Source: Candidatus Thorarchaeota archaeon MP8T_1 (lineage in GTDB: Archaea; Asgardarchaeota; Thorarchaeia; Thorarchaeales; Thorarchaeaceae). From it: DNA of 15,121 bases. Numbering within the stretch: position 1 is the first letter of the stretch; every line of letters begins with the position of its first letter. Made by a program: the position numbers and the translations under genes. The stretch covers positions 1 through 15,121 of the forward strand of contig PJER01000052.1 in the NCBI GenBank assembly GCA_002825465.1. The letters are read 5' to 3'. Below the pieces are notes generated by a model. It made no database searches. It was given only the letters and a program-made list of their open reading frames with translations, and had not been told where the DNA came from. Shown here piece after piece: positions 14,040 to 15,121 of this stretch.

Positions 14040-15121
14040 CTAAATCAGAAATGATATCATGATCAATAATAGGAACGATAGACCACCTAACCGAATTCCT
14101 ATTGTTTTAGCTATTCCTGCAGCTTCAGCAACATCTTGGGTCAGTGTATCAAATCCCTTCTCTCCGAAGGTTCTAATATCTTCAACCTTTCCAAAACCAA
14201 ATCCTGCAGATACGGGTCGAATAGTTTCTCTTGCTTTTGTTGCAGCTATTCCAATATGCTCAAGGGTCTCTTCAGGTTTGTTTCGACCAACTGGAGGATA
14301 ACCTCTACTTGATAATGAAATGGCATTTACCACATGGGTGTCTGTAGTTGTGATCTCTGCACTGTCAAATCCTTGATCCTTTAGAAAACTGATTACTTCC
14401 TCTCTGAAACCCATATTGACATTATTGCCATCAACTGATACCAACGCCATTTCTTGCACTTCTGTCTTCAGAATTACAACAGTGACTCCTCCTGGGCCAA
14501 TTCCCTCTTTACGAGATATATTGTCTGGATTCACTGTATAAATTCCCATCTCTAGCTGGGTTCTTCTCTCATTCAGCGTTGTGAACACTGCCGCTGAAAC
14601 AGTTCCAACATACTCACTTGCTTCAGAATCTCCTCTCATTACTGATACTGCATCATCATTGATACAATTGTGTGCATCAACAATTGAGATTCCTTTAATC
14701 TCTGGACTCTGTTGTCGAATCATATTTGCAGTATCATACCCGACTTCTAAGGAAATATCATCTGTAAATTCTGGAGCACTGGTACTTATAGTTAAAACAT
14801 CTGGGCCTGCAAATAATGACCATACTTTAAACTTATCACCATCTGTCCAATGTGGACCAGAAATTGTGGGGTAGGTCTCTGTTTCCTCAATCAACCTATC
14901 TATCTCATTTAGAACCTTCGGAAAATCATTCTTCGTAGTGAGATTCTGATGATGCGTACAACTACCATGTAGCACAAACGCTGGAATTCCATGTTTTTCT
15001 CTGATATGTTTCATTATGGTTGATGGTAATGAACTACTACCAATATCTCTGAAAGGGCCCGGATGCACATATTCTATTATTCCGCAAGCAATAGCTTCAG
15101 TCTCATCTTTGAAGATGATAA
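14040..15121 (-). CDS. DUF2070-family membrane protein, C-terminal part (5' end outside window)
   Basis: The minus-strand frame is open to the window edge, so the N-terminus is missing. The GTG at 15066-15068 lies inside the coding region (EYVHPGPF) and is not the start. About 359 residues are visible. They match the soluble C-terminal domain of the archaeal DUF2070 family: HPGPF followed by GSSSLP, then HGSCTHHQN, VDAHNCI with Asp-Asp two residues on, GPGGVTVVILKT, VDGNNVNMG and TTDTHVV. The repeated His and Asp residues suggest a metal site (inference). The protein ends in one hydrophobic segment (about the last 20 residues, LGGLSFLLLIMISFLI), a likely membrane helix. The family's N-terminal membrane helices would lie upstream. 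The biochemical role of DUF2070 is not established. The gene is followed after 65 bases by ubiX. Confidence 0.88.
   Translation of the reverse strand, partial: IIFKDETEAIACGIIEYVHPGPFRDIGSSSLPSTIMKHIREKHGIPAFVLHGSCTHHQNLTTKNDFPKVLNEIDRLIEETETYPTISGPHWTDGDKFKVWSLFAGPDVLTISTSAPEFTDDISLEVGYDTANMIRQQSPEIKGISIVDAHNCINDDAVSVMRGDSEASEYVGTVSAAVFTTLNERRTQLEMGIYTVNPDNISRKEGIGPGGVTVVILKTEVQEMALVSVDGNNVNMGFREEVISFLKDQGFDSAEITTTDTHVVNAISLSSRGYPPVGRNKPEETLEHIGIAATKARETIRPVSAGFGFGKVEDIRTFGEKGFDTLTQDVAEAAGIAKTIGIRLGGLSFLLLIMISFLI

Noticed and set aside
15066..15068. GTG as start of the DUF2070 protein
   Set aside because: The frame stays open to the window edge and the residues before it (ACGIIEYV) continue the family sequence, so the start is outside the window.

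Overview
This window looks archaeal. It is AT-rich and uses TTG and GTG starts beside ATG. Several starts are preceded by short Shine-Dalgarno runs (GGTGA, GAGGT), and it carries the C-terminal part of a DUF2070 protein, a family known from archaea. The mix of PorB, UbiX, long secreted M28/TSP3 proteins, an HD-fold homologue and a large multi-zinc-ribbon protein suggests an Asgard archaeon, perhaps Thor- or Lokiarchaeia-like. That placement is inference only; no rRNA or other decisive marker is present. I found no tRNA, rRNA, CRISPR array, IS element or integrase. No gene-free stretch exceeds 300 bases; the longest is about 150 bases, at 13255-13404.

Layout. (1) 1-609 (+): C-terminal two thirds of a pyruvate:ferredoxin oxidoreductase beta subunit, cut by the window edge. 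(2) 606-8962 (-): a tight five-gene run. In transcription order it encodes M28-like protein C (7106-8962), M28 peptidase B (5269-7095), an unknown protein (4083-5201), an unknown helical protein (2569-4077) and M28-like protein A (606-2483). (3) 8963-9069: a short divergent promoter region. (4) 9070-13254 (+): an HD/SAMHD1-fold homologue, a four-helix membrane protein, and a 758-residue protein with alternating zinc ribbons and a C-terminal beta-rich region. (5) 13405-15121 (-): UbiX flavin prenyltransferase and, upstream of it, the C-terminal part of a DUF2070 membrane protein cut by the window edge.

Main observation. Several proteins keep an enzyme fold but have lost the residues needed for catalysis. 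Of the three M28 paralogues, only B keeps all zinc ligands and the catalytic Glu. A and C have lost the Glu-Glu pair, the bridging Asp and the last His. All three still share a signal peptide, an M28 fold, a PPC-like beta domain, several TSP3-like calcium-binding repeats and a C-terminal membrane anchor. The divergently transcribed HD-family protein has likewise lost its HD motif. A plausible reading is a surface system with one active metallopeptidase and two non-catalytic, perhaps binding or regulatory, homologues, co-transcribed with two unrecognised proteins that appear to be cytoplasmic. The reading frames are long and clean, so these are not decaying pseudogenes.
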